A DNA stretch of 64,000 bases from Flavobacterium quisquiliarum (GTDB lineage Bacteria > Bacteroidota > Bacteroidia > Flavobacteriales > Flavobacteriaceae), in assembly GCF_019308285.1 (NCBI RefSeq), contig NZ_WWEM01000043.1, positions 32,016 through 96,015 of the forward strand, written 5' to 3'. Shown here one piece after another: positions 51,707 to 62,020 of this stretch. The notes below the pieces were generated by a model that was given only the letters and a program-made list of their open reading frames with translations, made no database searches and was not told where the DNA came from. A program made the translations under genes and the position numbers. Each line of letters starts with the position of its first letter. The first letter of the stretch is position 1.

Positions 51707-53725
51707 TTATTTCTCGATTGGAGAGAATTTTATTGCTGTTCCTCCACCAGCAGCCAACTTAATGTTTAACACGGTTTTATTGTTTACTTTTTGTTTAGAG
51801 ATTGTAACCGGATATGGATTGGTTTTATAATTGGCACCTGGTCCATCTGAATAGATTTCTGCTTCGTATTCTTTGTTTGGATCTAAGAATGATAAAGCTA
51901 CTTTTAAATCACGTGCATTTCTATTGGTAATAGAACCTAAATACCAGTTTTTCTCGTCCCAGTCTTTACGCGCAATTGTAGTATATTCTCCAATTTTAGA
52001 ATCTAAAACTTTGGTATCTGACCAAGTACAAGGAACTTCTTTTACAAACTGAAATTCTGGTTTACCCTCATAATTTTCAGGTAAATCTGAAGCCATCTGC
52101 AACGGACTGAAAATAATAACATATAATGCCAATTGATTTGCCAAAGTCGTTTGTACTTTTGCTCCTGATGGTGTTTTGTAATCAAAATTGAAATTCCCTG
52201 GAGTATAATCAAAAGGCCCTGAAAGCATTCTCGTAAAAGGTAAAGTCGTTAAATGCTCTGGTGTATTTCCCCCATCTACAGACCATGCATTATATTCTTG
52301 TCCTCTACCTCCTTCTTGCGACATGAAATTTGGATAAGTACGTTGTAATCCCGTTCCTTTCATAGGTTCGTGATTGTCAATCATAATGTGATATTTCGCA
52401 GCCGTTTCGATTACTTTTCTGTAATGACGCGCTCCGTATTGGCTGTCGTGCCATTCTTTTTTGTCCAAATATTTGTTTACATAACCCGTTTTAACCGAAT
52501 TCACTCCCATTTTCTGATACAATTTGAAAGCATCTTCCAATTGATTCTCATAATTTTTGGTTGCTCCAGCAGTTTCATGATGGCCGATCAAACGAACATT
52601 TTTCACGGCAGCATATTTCGTGATTTCTTCCAAATTAAAATCGGGATAAGCTTTTACAAAACTAAATGCAGAACCATCAGCAGTCCAGTCACCGTCCCAG
52701 CCTTCATTCCAGCCTTCTACTAAAACGCCGTCAAAACCATTTTTTGCAGCAAAGTCAATGTATTCTTTAGTATTCTTGGTTGTTGCACCATGTTTTGGCC
52801 CTTGCCCCCAAGTGTACTTTTCTAAATGCATTCCCCACCAGATTCCAATATATTTTGATGGTGTTATCCAAGATAAATCTTCAATTTTCGAAGGCTCGTT
52901 CAAGTTCAGCATAATTGTTGAAGTGGCTACTTCTCCCGGATTTTTTCCTACCACAATTGTTCTCCAAGGTGTTTTAAAAGGCGTTTCAGCATAAACTTTT
53001 ACACCATCAGCCCATGGCACTAAATCACTTTTGTATTGTTTATCAGATGTTTTTAAAAGTGTCATTGAAGCAAAATCAGTAAGATTCGCTTCATGAATCG
53101 CTACATACAATTTGTCTTTGGTTTCAAAAGTGGCAGGCGTATTAATCGTATCCGTTTTACTCATTAACGTTTTACGGTATTCACTTTCGTAATAACTGTT
53201 TTCGCGGTGAACCGGAATCCACCAAACTTCATTATTGTCTTTAAAAGTAAATTGTGTTACCTCATTTGAGATTTTGACTTTTCCTAAATTAGGCTGTTTT
53301 GGAAATTCATATCGAAAACCTAAACCATCATCAAAAACTCTGAAAATAATATCCACCAAACGCTCTTCGCCTTTTGCTTCTTTTAAGTGAACAATTAATT
53401 CGTTATGATGATCCCTTACTTTTTTGAATTCGCCCCAAGGCTGTTCCCAAGTTTCATCTGCTGCTTTTTCTTCTGTTGAAACTACTTCAAAACCATCGGT
53501 CATTTTTGGCAATCCTTGAAATTCAAATCCAAGAAGAGAAGGCTCAATAACCGATTTTCCGTTAGACGAAAAACTATACTGTGGCTGTCCAGAAGGAGTT
53601 AATTCAAAGGTAAGTTCAGAGATTTTTTCAGGAGAACTGATTTTATACGTTTTTTTAGTACTGCAGGCAAAAAGCAACATGGATGCCAGCGCGACTATAC
53701 AGTATCTATATTTATTGTTTTTCAT
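51707..53725 (-). CDS. Glycoside hydrolase family 97 alpha-glucosidase-like lipoprotein (SusB-like)
   Basis: The 672-aa protein has a lipoprotein signal (Cys21), a beta-sandwich N-terminal domain, and a catalytic barrel with YIGIWWGMHLEKYTW (292-306) and the GHHETAG (Glu384), DNHEP (Glu453) and EGGRGQE (Glu471, Glu477) motifs. The spacing of Glu384, 453 and 477 is that of the catalytic Glu439, 508 and 532 as I recall for SusB, and no Asp nucleophile of the retaining type is seen, so an inverting alpha-glucosidase is the best inference. It is the last gene of the PUL operon. Confidence 0.9.
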   Translation of the reverse strand: MKNNKYRYCIVALASMLLFACSTKKTYKISSPEKISELTFELTPSGQPQYSFSSNGKSVIEPSLLGFEFQGLPKMTDGFEVVSTEEKAADETWEQPWGEFKKVRDHHNELIVHLKEAKGEERLVDIIFRVFDDGLGFRYEFPKQPNLGKVKISNEVTQFTFKDNNEVWWIPVHRENSYYESEYRKTLMSKTDTINTPATFETKDKLYVAIHEANLTDFASMTLLKTSDKQYKSDLVPWADGVKVYAETPFKTPWRTIVVGKNPGEVATSTIMLNLNEPSKIEDLSWITPSKYIGIWWGMHLEKYTWGQGPKHGATTKNTKEYIDFAAKNGFDGVLVEGWNEGWDGDWTADGSAFSFVKAYPDFNLEEITKYAAVKNVRLIGHHETAGATKNYENQLEDAFKLYQKMGVNSVKTGYVNKYLDKKEWHDSQYGARHYRKVIETAAKYHIMIDNHEPMKGTGLQRTYPNFMSQEGGRGQEYNAWSVDGGNTPEHLTTLPFTRMLSGPFDYTPGNFNFDYKTPSGAKVQTTLANQLALYVIIFSPLQMASDLPENYEGKPEFQFVKEVPCTWSDTKVLDSKIGEYTTIARKDWDEKNWYLGSITNRNARDLKVALSFLDPNKEYEAEIYSDGPGANYKTNPYPVTISKQKVNNKTVLNIKLAAGGGTAIKFSPIEK

Positions 53726-53750
53726 TATGTAAATTGTATTAATTACAGCT

Positions 53751-54995
53751 TTATTTAATTTCGCTCATTATCTGTTTTGCTTTAGCAGACTGCATCGAAA
53801 CAAAATAATTAAACGCTTGATCGAGTTTTTTCTGGGCATCGACATTTCCTTTTTTCTGTACGCGTAAATCATACAATTTGCTGATATCGGTAAAAACATT
53901 TTCTGTGCTTTTTACTCCGGCAAAAGCTTTTATTTTTTCGATATAAGAATATCCAAATTCAACTGTTGGTTCGAACATTGTACCTTCTCCGAAATCATTC
54001 CACGTAATCAGCTGCAGATAATTGATATTCGCATTTTTTGCTAAAGTCAATGTTTCATCAAGTGTTGCTCCGTTGTTATGTTCTATTGTCCATCCAATTG
54101 CTGCTCCGCCTCCACCTGCTGCATAAAAATCTTTAAAACCAGGATAGGCACTTCCCATTGCAATACCTAATTTTGGTTTTGTATTAGTGTAAAAATTAGT
54201 CAAGAAAGTATTGTCTTTGTATACCCAAGCATATTCTCCGGCAGCATTATCCCCTGCTTTTGCTGAATGATCCCAAAGCGTTAAAAATGTTGGTTTTGTA
54301 GTTAATGTTCCAAACACATTTGTCCATTCGGCAGCAGTCTGCAAAACGATTGGACCAAAATTCATCAAAAGAGGTTTCCCATTAATTTTGATATAATTAG
54401 CATCAGTAAAATAATTATTTTGAACATAAGCTAAATCTGTTTTTGCCGCACTGGTTACCGAAATTGCTTTTCCAGCGTTGACAACATTAGTTAAAAATCG
54501 GTCCTCGTAAACAATAGCATATTCTAAACCTACTTTATCCAGCATCTCAATTAGCTGCTCTGTATTTTCTTTCACCATTCGGTAATCGTTTACATCATAA
54601 GTGCCGTACCAATCGATCAGAATACCATCAATTCCTGAATATTTCATCAGTAATAAATGATTTTCAATCACATTTTTATCGCCTGAATGATAGGGCCCAA
54701 TCAGCGGATAATAATAAGATGCAATTTCTCTACGGCCATTTGCTCCTACGTTGTTCGGATTTTTGTTGGCCATTGTCCAATGATATCCCCATTTTTTATC
54801 GGCACTGCTTTCGTTGGTTTCAAACCACGGCATGTAGTGCATATAAATTTTGGTGCTGTTGGTTTTCTCAATCGCAACAGGTGCAGTTTTTTCTGGTTCT
54901 GTTGGCTTATCTGAACCTTTGTCATCGCTGCTGCATCCGGCAACCATCACAATGTTCATTAAACCAAAAACCAATGATGTGATATATCTTTTCAT
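53751..54995 (-). CDS. GH99/GH71-like glycoside hydrolase lipoprotein
   Basis: The start at 54995 (MKRYITSLVFGLMNIVMVAGC, Cys21) is preferred to one 13 codons earlier, since it gives a normal lipoprotein signal. The 413-aa protein shows IYMHYMPWFET (about 49-59), GIDGILIDWYGTYDVNDYRM (about 119-138) and GLEYAIVYEDRF, the layout of the GH71/GH99 group. GH99 members are endo-alpha-mannosidases or mannanases, GH71 are alpha-1,3-glucanases; context does not decide. It lies between SusD and GH97 and would be cell-surface or periplasmic. Confidence 0.8.
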   Translation of the reverse strand: MKRYITSLVFGLMNIVMVAGCSSDDKGSDKPTEPEKTAPVAIEKTNSTKIYMHYMPWFETNESSADKKWGYHWTMANKNPNNVGANGRREIASYYYPLIGPYHSGDKNVIENHLLLMKYSGIDGILIDWYGTYDVNDYRMVKENTEQLIEMLDKVGLEYAIVYEDRFLTNVVNAGKAISVTSAAKTDLAYVQNNYFTDANYIKINGKPLLMNFGPIVLQTAAEWTNVFGTLTTKPTFLTLWDHSAKAGDNAAGEYAWVYKDNTFLTNFYTNTKPKLGIAMGSAYPGFKDFYAAGGGGAAIGWTIEHNNGATLDETLTLAKNANINYLQLITWNDFGEGTMFEPTVEFGYSYIEKIKAFAGVKSTENVFTDISKLYDLRVQKKGNVDAQKKLDQAFNYFVSMQSAKAKQIMSEIK

Positions 54996-55029
54996 ACTGA
55001 TGTACTCTTTTATAATACTTAATAATTTA

Positions 55030-55158
55030 AACACATAGAAACATAGCTTTTAGAACTCATAAAAAGGCGTTTCACTCACATAAATTCACATAGCTATGTG
55101 TGGAAACTAGTTTCTTTCTTGCTTCTTTTACACATAAAAATCTATGTTTCTATGTGTT
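55030..55158. repeat. 129-bp intergenic element with terminal inverted repeats, copy B
   Basis: Bounded by AACACATAGAAACATAG and CTATGTTTCTATGTGTT; its reverse complement matches copy A at 27673-27809 nearly along its length, including GTGAAACGCCTTTTT and GAAACTAGTTTC. It sits between SusD and the GH99-like gene. Confidence 0.75.
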
Positions 55159-55258
55159 AAATATTTTTTAAACACTGCCTAATCTATTTAAATGACACTA
55201 TTTAAAAACATGTCAGCCTTCCACGACTAACCAACATGGAAGACTGACATTCATAAAC

Positions 55259-56761
55259 CTAATACCCAGGATTTTGTTTCAGGTTTTTGTTTGTTGTTAA
55301 GACAGTGCTTGGAATTGGGAAAATCGCTCTGTATTTCTCCGTTGCACCTTTTGACCACCAAGGCAGGAAGAATGTTCCAAAACGAATATTGTCTGTTCTT
55401 CTTCTTCCTTCAAAAGTGAATTCTTTCAGCAATTCTTGATCAATAAAAGCTAAATCAATTGTTGCCGGCATTTCTTCTCCTGCACGCGCAGTCACTTGCT
55501 GTACAAATGGTCTTGCTAAATCTGGCGAACCTAAACGCACATAACATTCTGCCTGCATCATTAAAATTTCAGAATAACGAATTAATACAAAATCGTGATC
55601 ACGTTCCCATTGTTCTCCTGCTTTCATTTCATATTTAGCCAAACGAACTCCTTCATTTTCTTTAGCATCTTCTAAACTTCTAAGGTTCTCAGTGTAAGTA
55701 AGCGGTTCTCCATTATCCATCATAATTACAGAACCCGTTGCTAAATTGATCTGATCTCCTTCGAGCATACATTTTTTTCTCTTATCTGTATCTGCAAAAG
55801 CGGAATAAACTCCTGGCTGTGCGCACATTCCGTTTGCACTCCACGGATAGTTTCCTATTGGCGAAATCGCTAATTTTTGATTGTAATGAGCAGACATAGA
55901 ATTCATGTAGTTTCCAACTGTACCCGCTTTTGAATCATAAGGAATAGCAAAAATAATCTCTGATGAAGTCTGATTTTCGGTTACGAAATTGGCAAAGAAA
56001 TCTGGTGTTAAACTATAGCCCGTCACTTTCTGGCATGCGTCTAAACAATCCTGCCAGCGCGCTACGCCAATGAATGCTTCAGAATTAAGATATAATCTCG
56101 CTAAAATTGAATAGGCAACATTTCTAGTCAATTTAGAATACACCACATTTGGGTTTAAATGCGGAATAGCATCTGTTAATTCTTTTTCAACAAAATCATA
56201 AACTTGTTTTCTAGTTGAATTCGAAGGCAGATCTGTATCTTCAAAATTGGTTACAATTGGCACATTTCCGAATAAATCTAAAAGATTGTAGTAGTAATAA
56301 GCTCTAAGCGCTTTTAGTTCTGCAAAAATGGGTTCTTTAGCTTTATCAGATAAAGACGACTTATTGATTTGATAAATAATCGCATTGATCTTAGCAATTC
56401 CTGTGTAATTGTAGCGCCAAGCCGAAAGGATCATTCTATTATCTGCTTTCCAAGTATGTTTTTGTGCATCTTGATACTGCCCGCCATCATACCAGTTGGT
56501 TCCTCTTGTTGGAATTGTCGCTTCATCTGAAACAACTTCATTCAAAAAGAAAACATATTCACAGGTTGGAAAGTTATTTGAGATGGCATCAGAGAATCCT
56601 CTTAACGAAGAATAAGCTCCACCTACCAGCGCATCAATTTCCTTAGTTGTATTCCCGAACTCACCATCTTCTACCTGATCATACAACTGTTCGTTCAAAT
56701 CAGTACATGATACCGTAAAAAGCATGCTTAAAAGTATTGCTGCTGTTATTTTGATTTTCAT
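55259..56761 (-). CDS. susD: SusD-like outer-membrane glycan-binding lipoprotein
   Basis: The 500-aa protein is a lipoprotein (Cys19) with the RagB/SusD pattern: GGAYSSLRGFSD, ARLYLNSEAF, many helical TPR-like repeats, and the C-terminal EFTFEGRRRTDNIRFGTF and FPIPSTVLTTNKNLKQNPGY. It binds glycans at the surface as the lid of the SusC channel. It lies 28 bp after the susC gene, so the pair is co-transcribed. Confidence 0.95.
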   Translation of the reverse strand: MKIKITAAILLSMLFTVSCTDLNEQLYDQVEDGEFGNTTKEIDALVGGAYSSLRGFSDAISNNFPTCEYVFFLNEVVSDEATIPTRGTNWYDGGQYQDAQKHTWKADNRMILSAWRYNYTGIAKINAIIYQINKSSLSDKAKEPIFAELKALRAYYYYNLLDLFGNVPIVTNFEDTDLPSNSTRKQVYDFVEKELTDAIPHLNPNVVYSKLTRNVAYSILARLYLNSEAFIGVARWQDCLDACQKVTGYSLTPDFFANFVTENQTSSEIIFAIPYDSKAGTVGNYMNSMSAHYNQKLAISPIGNYPWSANGMCAQPGVYSAFADTDKRKKCMLEGDQINLATGSVIMMDNGEPLTYTENLRSLEDAKENEGVRLAKYEMKAGEQWERDHDFVLIRYSEILMMQAECYVRLGSPDLARPFVQQVTARAGEEMPATIDLAFIDQELLKEFTFEGRRRTDNIRFGTFFLPWWSKGATEKYRAIFPIPSTVLTTNKNLKQNPGY

Positions 56762-56789
56762 TTTTAATATTTTATGGTTATCAATTCGC

Positions 56790-59700
56790 TTAATTATTCA
56801 GCGTAAAATTTAGTCCAACAGAAATGGTTGTTGGTCGAGGATAATTATTATATCTATCAATTCCAGGAGCAGCCAATCCAGTTTGATCCATAACTCCAGT
56901 TTGATTAATTCCGTCCTGAGCGTTTAACCCAATCTCTGGATCTACACCTTTGTAGCTTGTAAATACAAAAAGGTTTTCTCCCATTACATAGAATCTCATT
57001 TTAGATTTTTTGTATTTCAATGGCAAAGTATAGCCAAGTGATAAGGTTTGAATTCTAAAGAAAGAAGCATCTTCGATCCAATAATCAGAATATTTTGGAG
57101 CAGAAGTAATACCGCTGTTTAAGAAATCGTCAGGAACGTTAAATGATGGTAATCTATTAGGGTCATTTAACATCATGTTAGTTGCATTTAAAGCTTTTTG
57201 TCCAAACATTCCATATCCTGAAATTCCAAGATCAAAATTTCCATAAGTAAAATTCATAGCAAGACCTAAAGTTAAATCTGGCTGGATATTTCCTAAGTCT
57301 GTTTTATCAGCATCAACCAAAGCACTTTCTTGTACAACCTGTCCTGCAGCATTGTAATATTGTATTTTACCATCTGCATCTAAACCTGCATTTCTGAATC
57401 CCCAGAAAGTTCCAACTGGATATCCTTCAGCAATAATCTGAGAATATTGTCCAGACATACCTGCTAAACCGTGTAAAGAACCGCTGTAGATTACATCTGT
57501 TTTATAAGTTGGATTCGAAAGTTTTTCGATTTTCTGAACGTTATGTCCTAAAGTCAAATTAGCATTCCAGTTGAACTTCTCTCCTTTAATGATGTCTGCA
57601 TTTAAAGTCAATTCCACTCCTTTGTTCGACATTTCTCCTACGTTAGCTAGCATAGTTCCCACTAAATAAGGAGGCTGAGGCACTTCATAAGTGTACAATA
57701 GATCTTTTGTTGTTTTTGAATAATATTCGAAAGATCCCGTAATTCTGTTGAAAAGACCGAAATCAAAACCAACGTTAATTTGCTGTGTAGATTCCCATTT
57801 CAAATCAGGATTTGGGTTTTGTTTTGGCGAATAAGCCAAACTCCATGTTTTAGTAACTGGATCATAGTAACTATCATTTCCAACTCCTAAAATAGAAAGC
57901 GATTTGTACTCTCCAATTCCATCTTGATTACCTGTAACTCCGTAACCTACTCTCAATTTTAAGTTGTCTAACCAACCTTTTGAAGATTCCATAAATCCTT
58001 CGTTAGAAATTCTCCACGCTGCAGAAGCAGAAGGAAAAGTTCCCCATTTATTATTTTCTCCAAAACGGCTTGATCCGTCACGTCTTACAGTTGCTGTCAA
58101 TAAATATTTACCATCGTAACCGTAGTTGGCACGAGCATAAAAAGAAACTAAATTTGATTTTCCTTTATATGAATACACATCTCCTAAACGATAATTGTAA
58201 CCAGCTCCTAAATTGTTATAGCTGAAAGCATCTGTTACGAAACCACCTCTCTGTGCTCCAAAACCTTGATAAATATTTTCTAGATAAGAATACCCTGCCA
58301 AAGCACTAATATTGTGTTTATCAATTGTTTTATTGTAGTTTACATAAAGCTCGCCTTGTGCGTTAGTAAATTCAGCATAAGTTCTTTGCGCAAAACCGCC
58401 TTCTGTCTGACCTTCCATAACGGCATAAGATGGTTTGTATGTTCCTCCTTTTACTGCATTATGCTCTAACGAAATATTAGCTGTAGCTGTAAAATCGTTT
58501 AAGAATTTCACATCTGTTTTGAAATAACCTAAAAGTCTGTGTCTTTCATTATCAAAAGTTCTGTTGGTTAAAATCTCAACCGGGTTTTGATAAATATTTC
58601 CTGTTACAGAAGAAAATGATCCATCTTCGTTGTAAACCGGGATTGTTGGATTTAAGTTATAAGCTCTTTCAAAAATTCTGTAATCAATTGGGTGCCATTT
58701 GTCGATGTTTGCAAATAATCCCATATCAAATTTTACCTCTTTGTTGTCTCCAAGAAACTGATAAGCACTAACGTTTCCGCTGATTCTTTCTAAACCTGAT
58801 TTTTTAATAACACCTTCATTATTCAAATATCCGATAGAAGTTCTAAAACCGCTGTCTGCTTTACCCGAGTTAATACTTAAAGTATGAGATTGAGAAATCG
58901 CTGTCTGCTCGATTGCTTTCTGCCAATTTGTATTTCCACCATAATCTACCGCATCTGCATTTCCACTCTGACGAACATAACCTCTCCATTGGTTTGCAGA
59001 TAAAAGATCTAAATTGTCTGTTACATAACCAATGCTTGATAAACCATTATAAGTTACAGAAACCCCTTTTGTTCCCGATTTAGTTGTAATCATGATTACC
59101 CCATTTGCTCCTCTAGAACCATAAATTGCTGTTGCAGAAGCATCTTTCAAGACGTCAACCGATTTAATATCTGCCGGCTGTACCACGTTGATATCTACAC
59201 CTGCAATACCATCAACTACAATTAATGGACTATTGCTAGCTGTTAAAGAAGTTCCTCCACGAAGACGGATTGTAGAACCTGCTGCTGGATCACCGGAAGG
59301 ACGAATGATATTCAAACCGGCAACTTTTCCCTGTAAAACCTGTTCTGTAGAAGAAATAGTTCCTTTTACTAAATCATCTGCGCCAACAGTTGAAATAGCT
59401 CCAGTTAAATCTGATTTTTTTACTTTACCATAACCTACAGAAACTACTTGTACTTCTGCCAACGCATAACCGTCATTCTGCAGACGCACATCATAATTGG
59501 AAGTATTAGCAGTAATTTGAACTTTCTGAGTTGTAGATCCAATAAAAGAAACTTCGATTGCACCTCCTACGGCTACCTGAAGACTAAATTTACCATCAAA
59601 ATCTGTTGTAGTTCCGTTTTTTGTTCCTACTTCAATGATAGAAGCTCCCGGCAAAACGCTGCCAGTATTGTCGTAAACGGTTCCTGATATTTGTTTTTTT

Positions 59701-59807
59701 CCTTGTGCAAATAAACCAGCAGAAAGAAAAAGCATAAATATCATCAATACCGTTGCTTTAGCAGTCCACATTTGATGCAGGACGCTTTTTGTATTTTTAC
59801 TATTCAT
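56790..59807 (-). CDS. susC: SusC-like TonB-dependent outer membrane transporter
   Basis: The 1005-aa protein has a signal peptide, a carboxypeptidase-regulatory-like domain (KKQISGTVYDNTGSVLPGAS), a plug domain (VLQGKVAGLNI, RGANGVIMITTKSGT, near 160-245) and a 22-strand barrel ending RPTTISVGLNFTLNN. It imports oligosaccharides with SusD. No N-terminal STN domain is present, so it is not an anti-sigma transducer. It lies 119 bp from the gene upstream. Confidence 0.95.
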   Translation of the reverse strand: MNSKNTKSVLHQMWTAKATVLMIFMLFLSAGLFAQGKKQISGTVYDNTGSVLPGASIIEVGTKNGTTTDFDGKFSLQVAVGGAIEVSFIGSTTQKVQITANTSNYDVRLQNDGYALAEVQVVSVGYGKVKKSDLTGAISTVGADDLVKGTISSTEQVLQGKVAGLNIIRPSGDPAAGSTIRLRGGTSLTASNSPLIVVDGIAGVDINVVQPADIKSVDVLKDASATAIYGSRGANGVIMITTKSGTKGVSVTYNGLSSIGYVTDNLDLLSANQWRGYVRQSGNADAVDYGGNTNWQKAIEQTAISQSHTLSINSGKADSGFRTSIGYLNNEGVIKKSGLERISGNVSAYQFLGDNKEVKFDMGLFANIDKWHPIDYRIFERAYNLNPTIPVYNEDGSFSSVTGNIYQNPVEILTNRTFDNERHRLLGYFKTDVKFLNDFTATANISLEHNAVKGGTYKPSYAVMEGQTEGGFAQRTYAEFTNAQGELYVNYNKTIDKHNISALAGYSYLENIYQGFGAQRGGFVTDAFSYNNLGAGYNYRLGDVYSYKGKSNLVSFYARANYGYDGKYLLTATVRRDGSSRFGENNKWGTFPSASAAWRISNEGFMESSKGWLDNLKLRVGYGVTGNQDGIGEYKSLSILGVGNDSYYDPVTKTWSLAYSPKQNPNPDLKWESTQQINVGFDFGLFNRITGSFEYYSKTTKDLLYTYEVPQPPYLVGTMLANVGEMSNKGVELTLNADIIKGEKFNWNANLTLGHNVQKIEKLSNPTYKTDVIYSGSLHGLAGMSGQYSQIIAEGYPVGTFWGFRNAGLDADGKIQYYNAAGQVVQESALVDADKTDLGNIQPDLTLGLAMNFTYGNFDLGISGYGMFGQKALNATNMMLNDPNRLPSFNVPDDFLNSGITSAPKYSDYWIEDASFFRIQTLSLGYTLPLKYKKSKMRFYVMGENLFVFTSYKGVDPEIGLNAQDGINQTGVMDQTGLAAPGIDRYNNYPRPTTISVGLNFTLNN

Positions 59808-59926
59808 ATGAAACTATTTATTGTTTTTATCTGTCATATGTAATTCGCATATCAACTATTGGTTTTACGACCAACTTTTCATTTATGCTCATTTCATTAG
59901 AATTGGTGTTTTAATTTAATAGTGAT

Positions 59927-61009
59927 TTATTTGTCTAAAGTTTTAAGCGGAATTGTAGTATCTGAAATCGTTTTGTCTTTATTGTCTTTTACCAAAACGT
60001 GGATTTCGCTTAAATTCGGAAGGCCGTTTAGTTCTGAAACTAAATTCACAAAGCCTTTAATTTCCGTAGTTCCTCCAGAAAACTCACCTGAGAATGTTTT
60101 TGTTCCTGCCGTGATTGTGTAAAGCAATTTGTTTACACCCACTTCGTTATTTTTTCTGGACATTCCCAAGAAATCTTTCTGACTAATTTGCAATGGGAAA
60201 AAACTGAAGCTTGGCGGTGGCGGCGGAATAAATTCACCTGCATAAATAATCTGGTCACCAGAATTTGTTGTCCAGTCTTTTGCAACCATCAAGAAAGTGA
60301 TGTTTTCCATAACAAAACCAGCAGGCGGATTATAATACTGCTGCGGAATTAAATCCATTCTATAAAAACCATTTCCTAAATCTTTCAATTTTGTTTTTTC
60401 AGATACATCTGGAAGCCAAGCCTGATATTCCTGTAAAACTGCCCAATTGTTCAAACCACTATGGAAATGGACGCTTGGAACACCCGCAAAACCATCTTTT
60501 AAATTAGAATTGAATAAAATACTAACTGGCTTATCAATCAAAGGTTTTGAAGGATACGATCTGATTAATTCATTTGCTGTGTAGAAAGAAGAAAAATCGG
60601 TATACGGCATATTCGCAACATCACTTTGTTTCGATCCGTTAAAGTTTTTTAAACGAAACCAAAATCCAGCGCTCGCAGCAATTTCAGCTGGAGTTTTAGA
60701 AAAATAAACGGTTGGTGTTAAAGTAAAACTCCAAACCTTATTCCCTTCATATTTCAGTTTTGCAAAACTCGAAGAATGTTCCCAGTTTCCTGCATCCGGT
60801 TCAGATGGAGACCAGATCCAGATGTACAAATCTTCTGTTTCTGCAAACGTAGTTCCTGATAAATCAAAATACCAAGTAACTTGTTCATCATATTTGTAAA
60901 CCACAGGAAATGATGACATTGGCCCTACAGCTCCAGCATTTTCTTGCGCCTGAATAAAATTAGGAGCCATCAACAAGGCAAGTAAAATTGTATATATAAA
61001 CTTTTTCAT
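59927..61009 (-). CDS. Surface glycan-binding-like protein of the PUL, 360 aa
   Basis: A signal peptide (MKKFIYTILLALLMAPNFIQAQ) precedes two beta-sandwich-like parts with YKYDEQVTWYFDLSGTTF, DLYIWIWSPSEPDAG (aromatic-rich, typical of starch or glycan binding) and a proline-rich linker FIPPPPPSFSFFP (about 244-256) before a last domain. The layout matches accessory SusE/F-like or DUF4961-type proteins next to susCD. It lies 9 bp after the DUF5004 gene, so the two are translated from one transcript. Confidence 0.75.
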   Translation of the reverse strand: MKKFIYTILLALLMAPNFIQAQENAGAVGPMSSFPVVYKYDEQVTWYFDLSGTTFAETEDLYIWIWSPSEPDAGNWEHSSSFAKLKYEGNKVWSFTLTPTVYFSKTPAEIAASAGFWFRLKNFNGSKQSDVANMPYTDFSSFYTANELIRSYPSKPLIDKPVSILFNSNLKDGFAGVPSVHFHSGLNNWAVLQEYQAWLPDVSEKTKLKDLGNGFYRMDLIPQQYYNPPAGFVMENITFLMVAKDWTTNSGDQIIYAGEFIPPPPPSFSFFPLQISQKDFLGMSRKNNEVGVNKLLYTITAGTKTFSGEFSGGTTEIKGFVNLVSELNGLPNLSEIHVLVKDNKDKTISDTTIPLKTLDK

Positions 61010-61017
61010 ATTACTTT

Positions 61018-61539
61018 TTAATTAATAGCATTTAATTTAAAGATGTAAGACACAAACGGACTACCACCTGAAGAACGTACTAACTGAAGCTGCATTTCTT
61101 CATTTTTACCTGGAACAGACATCAATCGAAGTTCATCTGTTTTCTGCGTTTTTTGTGCATCGCTGTACAGATAGATTTTTGTTGCACGGTCATTTGTTTG
61201 TTGGAAATCTGAACTTAGTTCCCAGTAGCCTTTTGGAGCGAATAAAGGCGGAACGTTTCCAGTTACTTCATAACTTGTCGGCCTGTTTTTTTCATCTACG
61301 CTAAAGTTGATTTTAAAATCTTCGTAGTTGAAATAAGTACTCAAGTTTTCTTCACTCGGTTCGATCTTATTTGCTTTCGCAGTTTCATCGACCATTTTCA
61401 AATTTGCTAATTGCCAATTGCCGTTTACTTTCTCATAAATGGTAATTGGATCTACGTAGCTTCCATCTTCTGTGTTATCGCAGCTAATTGCAAAAAAACA
61501 CATTAAAAGAGCTAACCAATAAAAGCTTTTACATTTCAT
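61018..61539 (-). CDS. DUF5004-like lipoprotein, first gene of the PUL
   Basis: The 173-aa protein has a lipobox (AISC, Cys20) and a single lipocalin-like beta domain with VNGNWQLANLKMVDETA and KGYWELSSDFQQTNDRATKIYL, which fits DUF5004, a family common in PULs. It starts the minus-strand operon. The 61540-62020 stretch upstream must hold its promoter and that of the divergent regulator, but I see no clear consensus box. Confidence 0.75.
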   Translation of the reverse strand: MKCKSFYWLALLMCFFAISCDNTEDGSYVDPITIYEKVNGNWQLANLKMVDETAKANKIEPSEENLSTYFNYEDFKINFSVDEKNRPTSYEVTGNVPPLFAPKGYWELSSDFQQTNDRATKIYLYSDAQKTQKTDELRLMSVPGKNEEMQLQLVRSSGGSPFVSYIFKLNAIN

Positions 61540-62020
61540 AAAATTTTGGTTTTTGTTAGTTTGTTACCCCTTCAAAAGGATAGAGCGAAGCTAGAAGTTA
61601 AATAAAACTTAAAAAAAATATCTGAGAAAAATCAAGATAAAATCAGAAGAATAAAAACATTAATTATTTGAATATCAATAATTTATAATTATTTTTACAA
61701 ATAAAAAATCAAGACGCTGTTTAGATAAAAATCAGTAGTTTTTTAATGGTTAAAATGACAATATGTGAAATATTTGCTATTATTTTTTCACTATGCATAT
61801 ATATAAATAGTTTTTATTGTATAATTGCAAATAATTTATCCGTTTTTAACATTTACAGCTTATTTTTGATTCAAAAAACTCCTTCTAAAGCGATGTTATT
61901 AAACTATTTACAAGATTCTGAGATTTTAGGTTTCCTTTAATTTCAAACTTATTTTTAATTTTAAAAACGAATTAACTAACTATATCAAACAACCCATTTA
62001 CTCTAAACCAAAACCAAATC
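61540..62020. other. Divergent intergenic region between the PUL and its regulator
   Basis: A 481-bp AT-rich region between diverging genes. A forward 64-codon frame at 61746-61940 is rich in Ile, Phe and Leu with no convincing start context, and I leave it out. No clear TAnnTTTG box or palindrome is seen. The regulator encoded next door probably acts here. Confidence 0.5.

Noticed and set aside
54687..55038. Three forward frames opposite the GH99-like gene
   Set aside because: Shadows of the reverse gene, mutually overlapping and rich in Cys and Phe.
61746..61940. 64-codon frame in the PUL-regulator spacer
   Set aside because: Hydrophobic and AT-driven, no start context, and no conserved motif; it lies in a region that should hold promoters.
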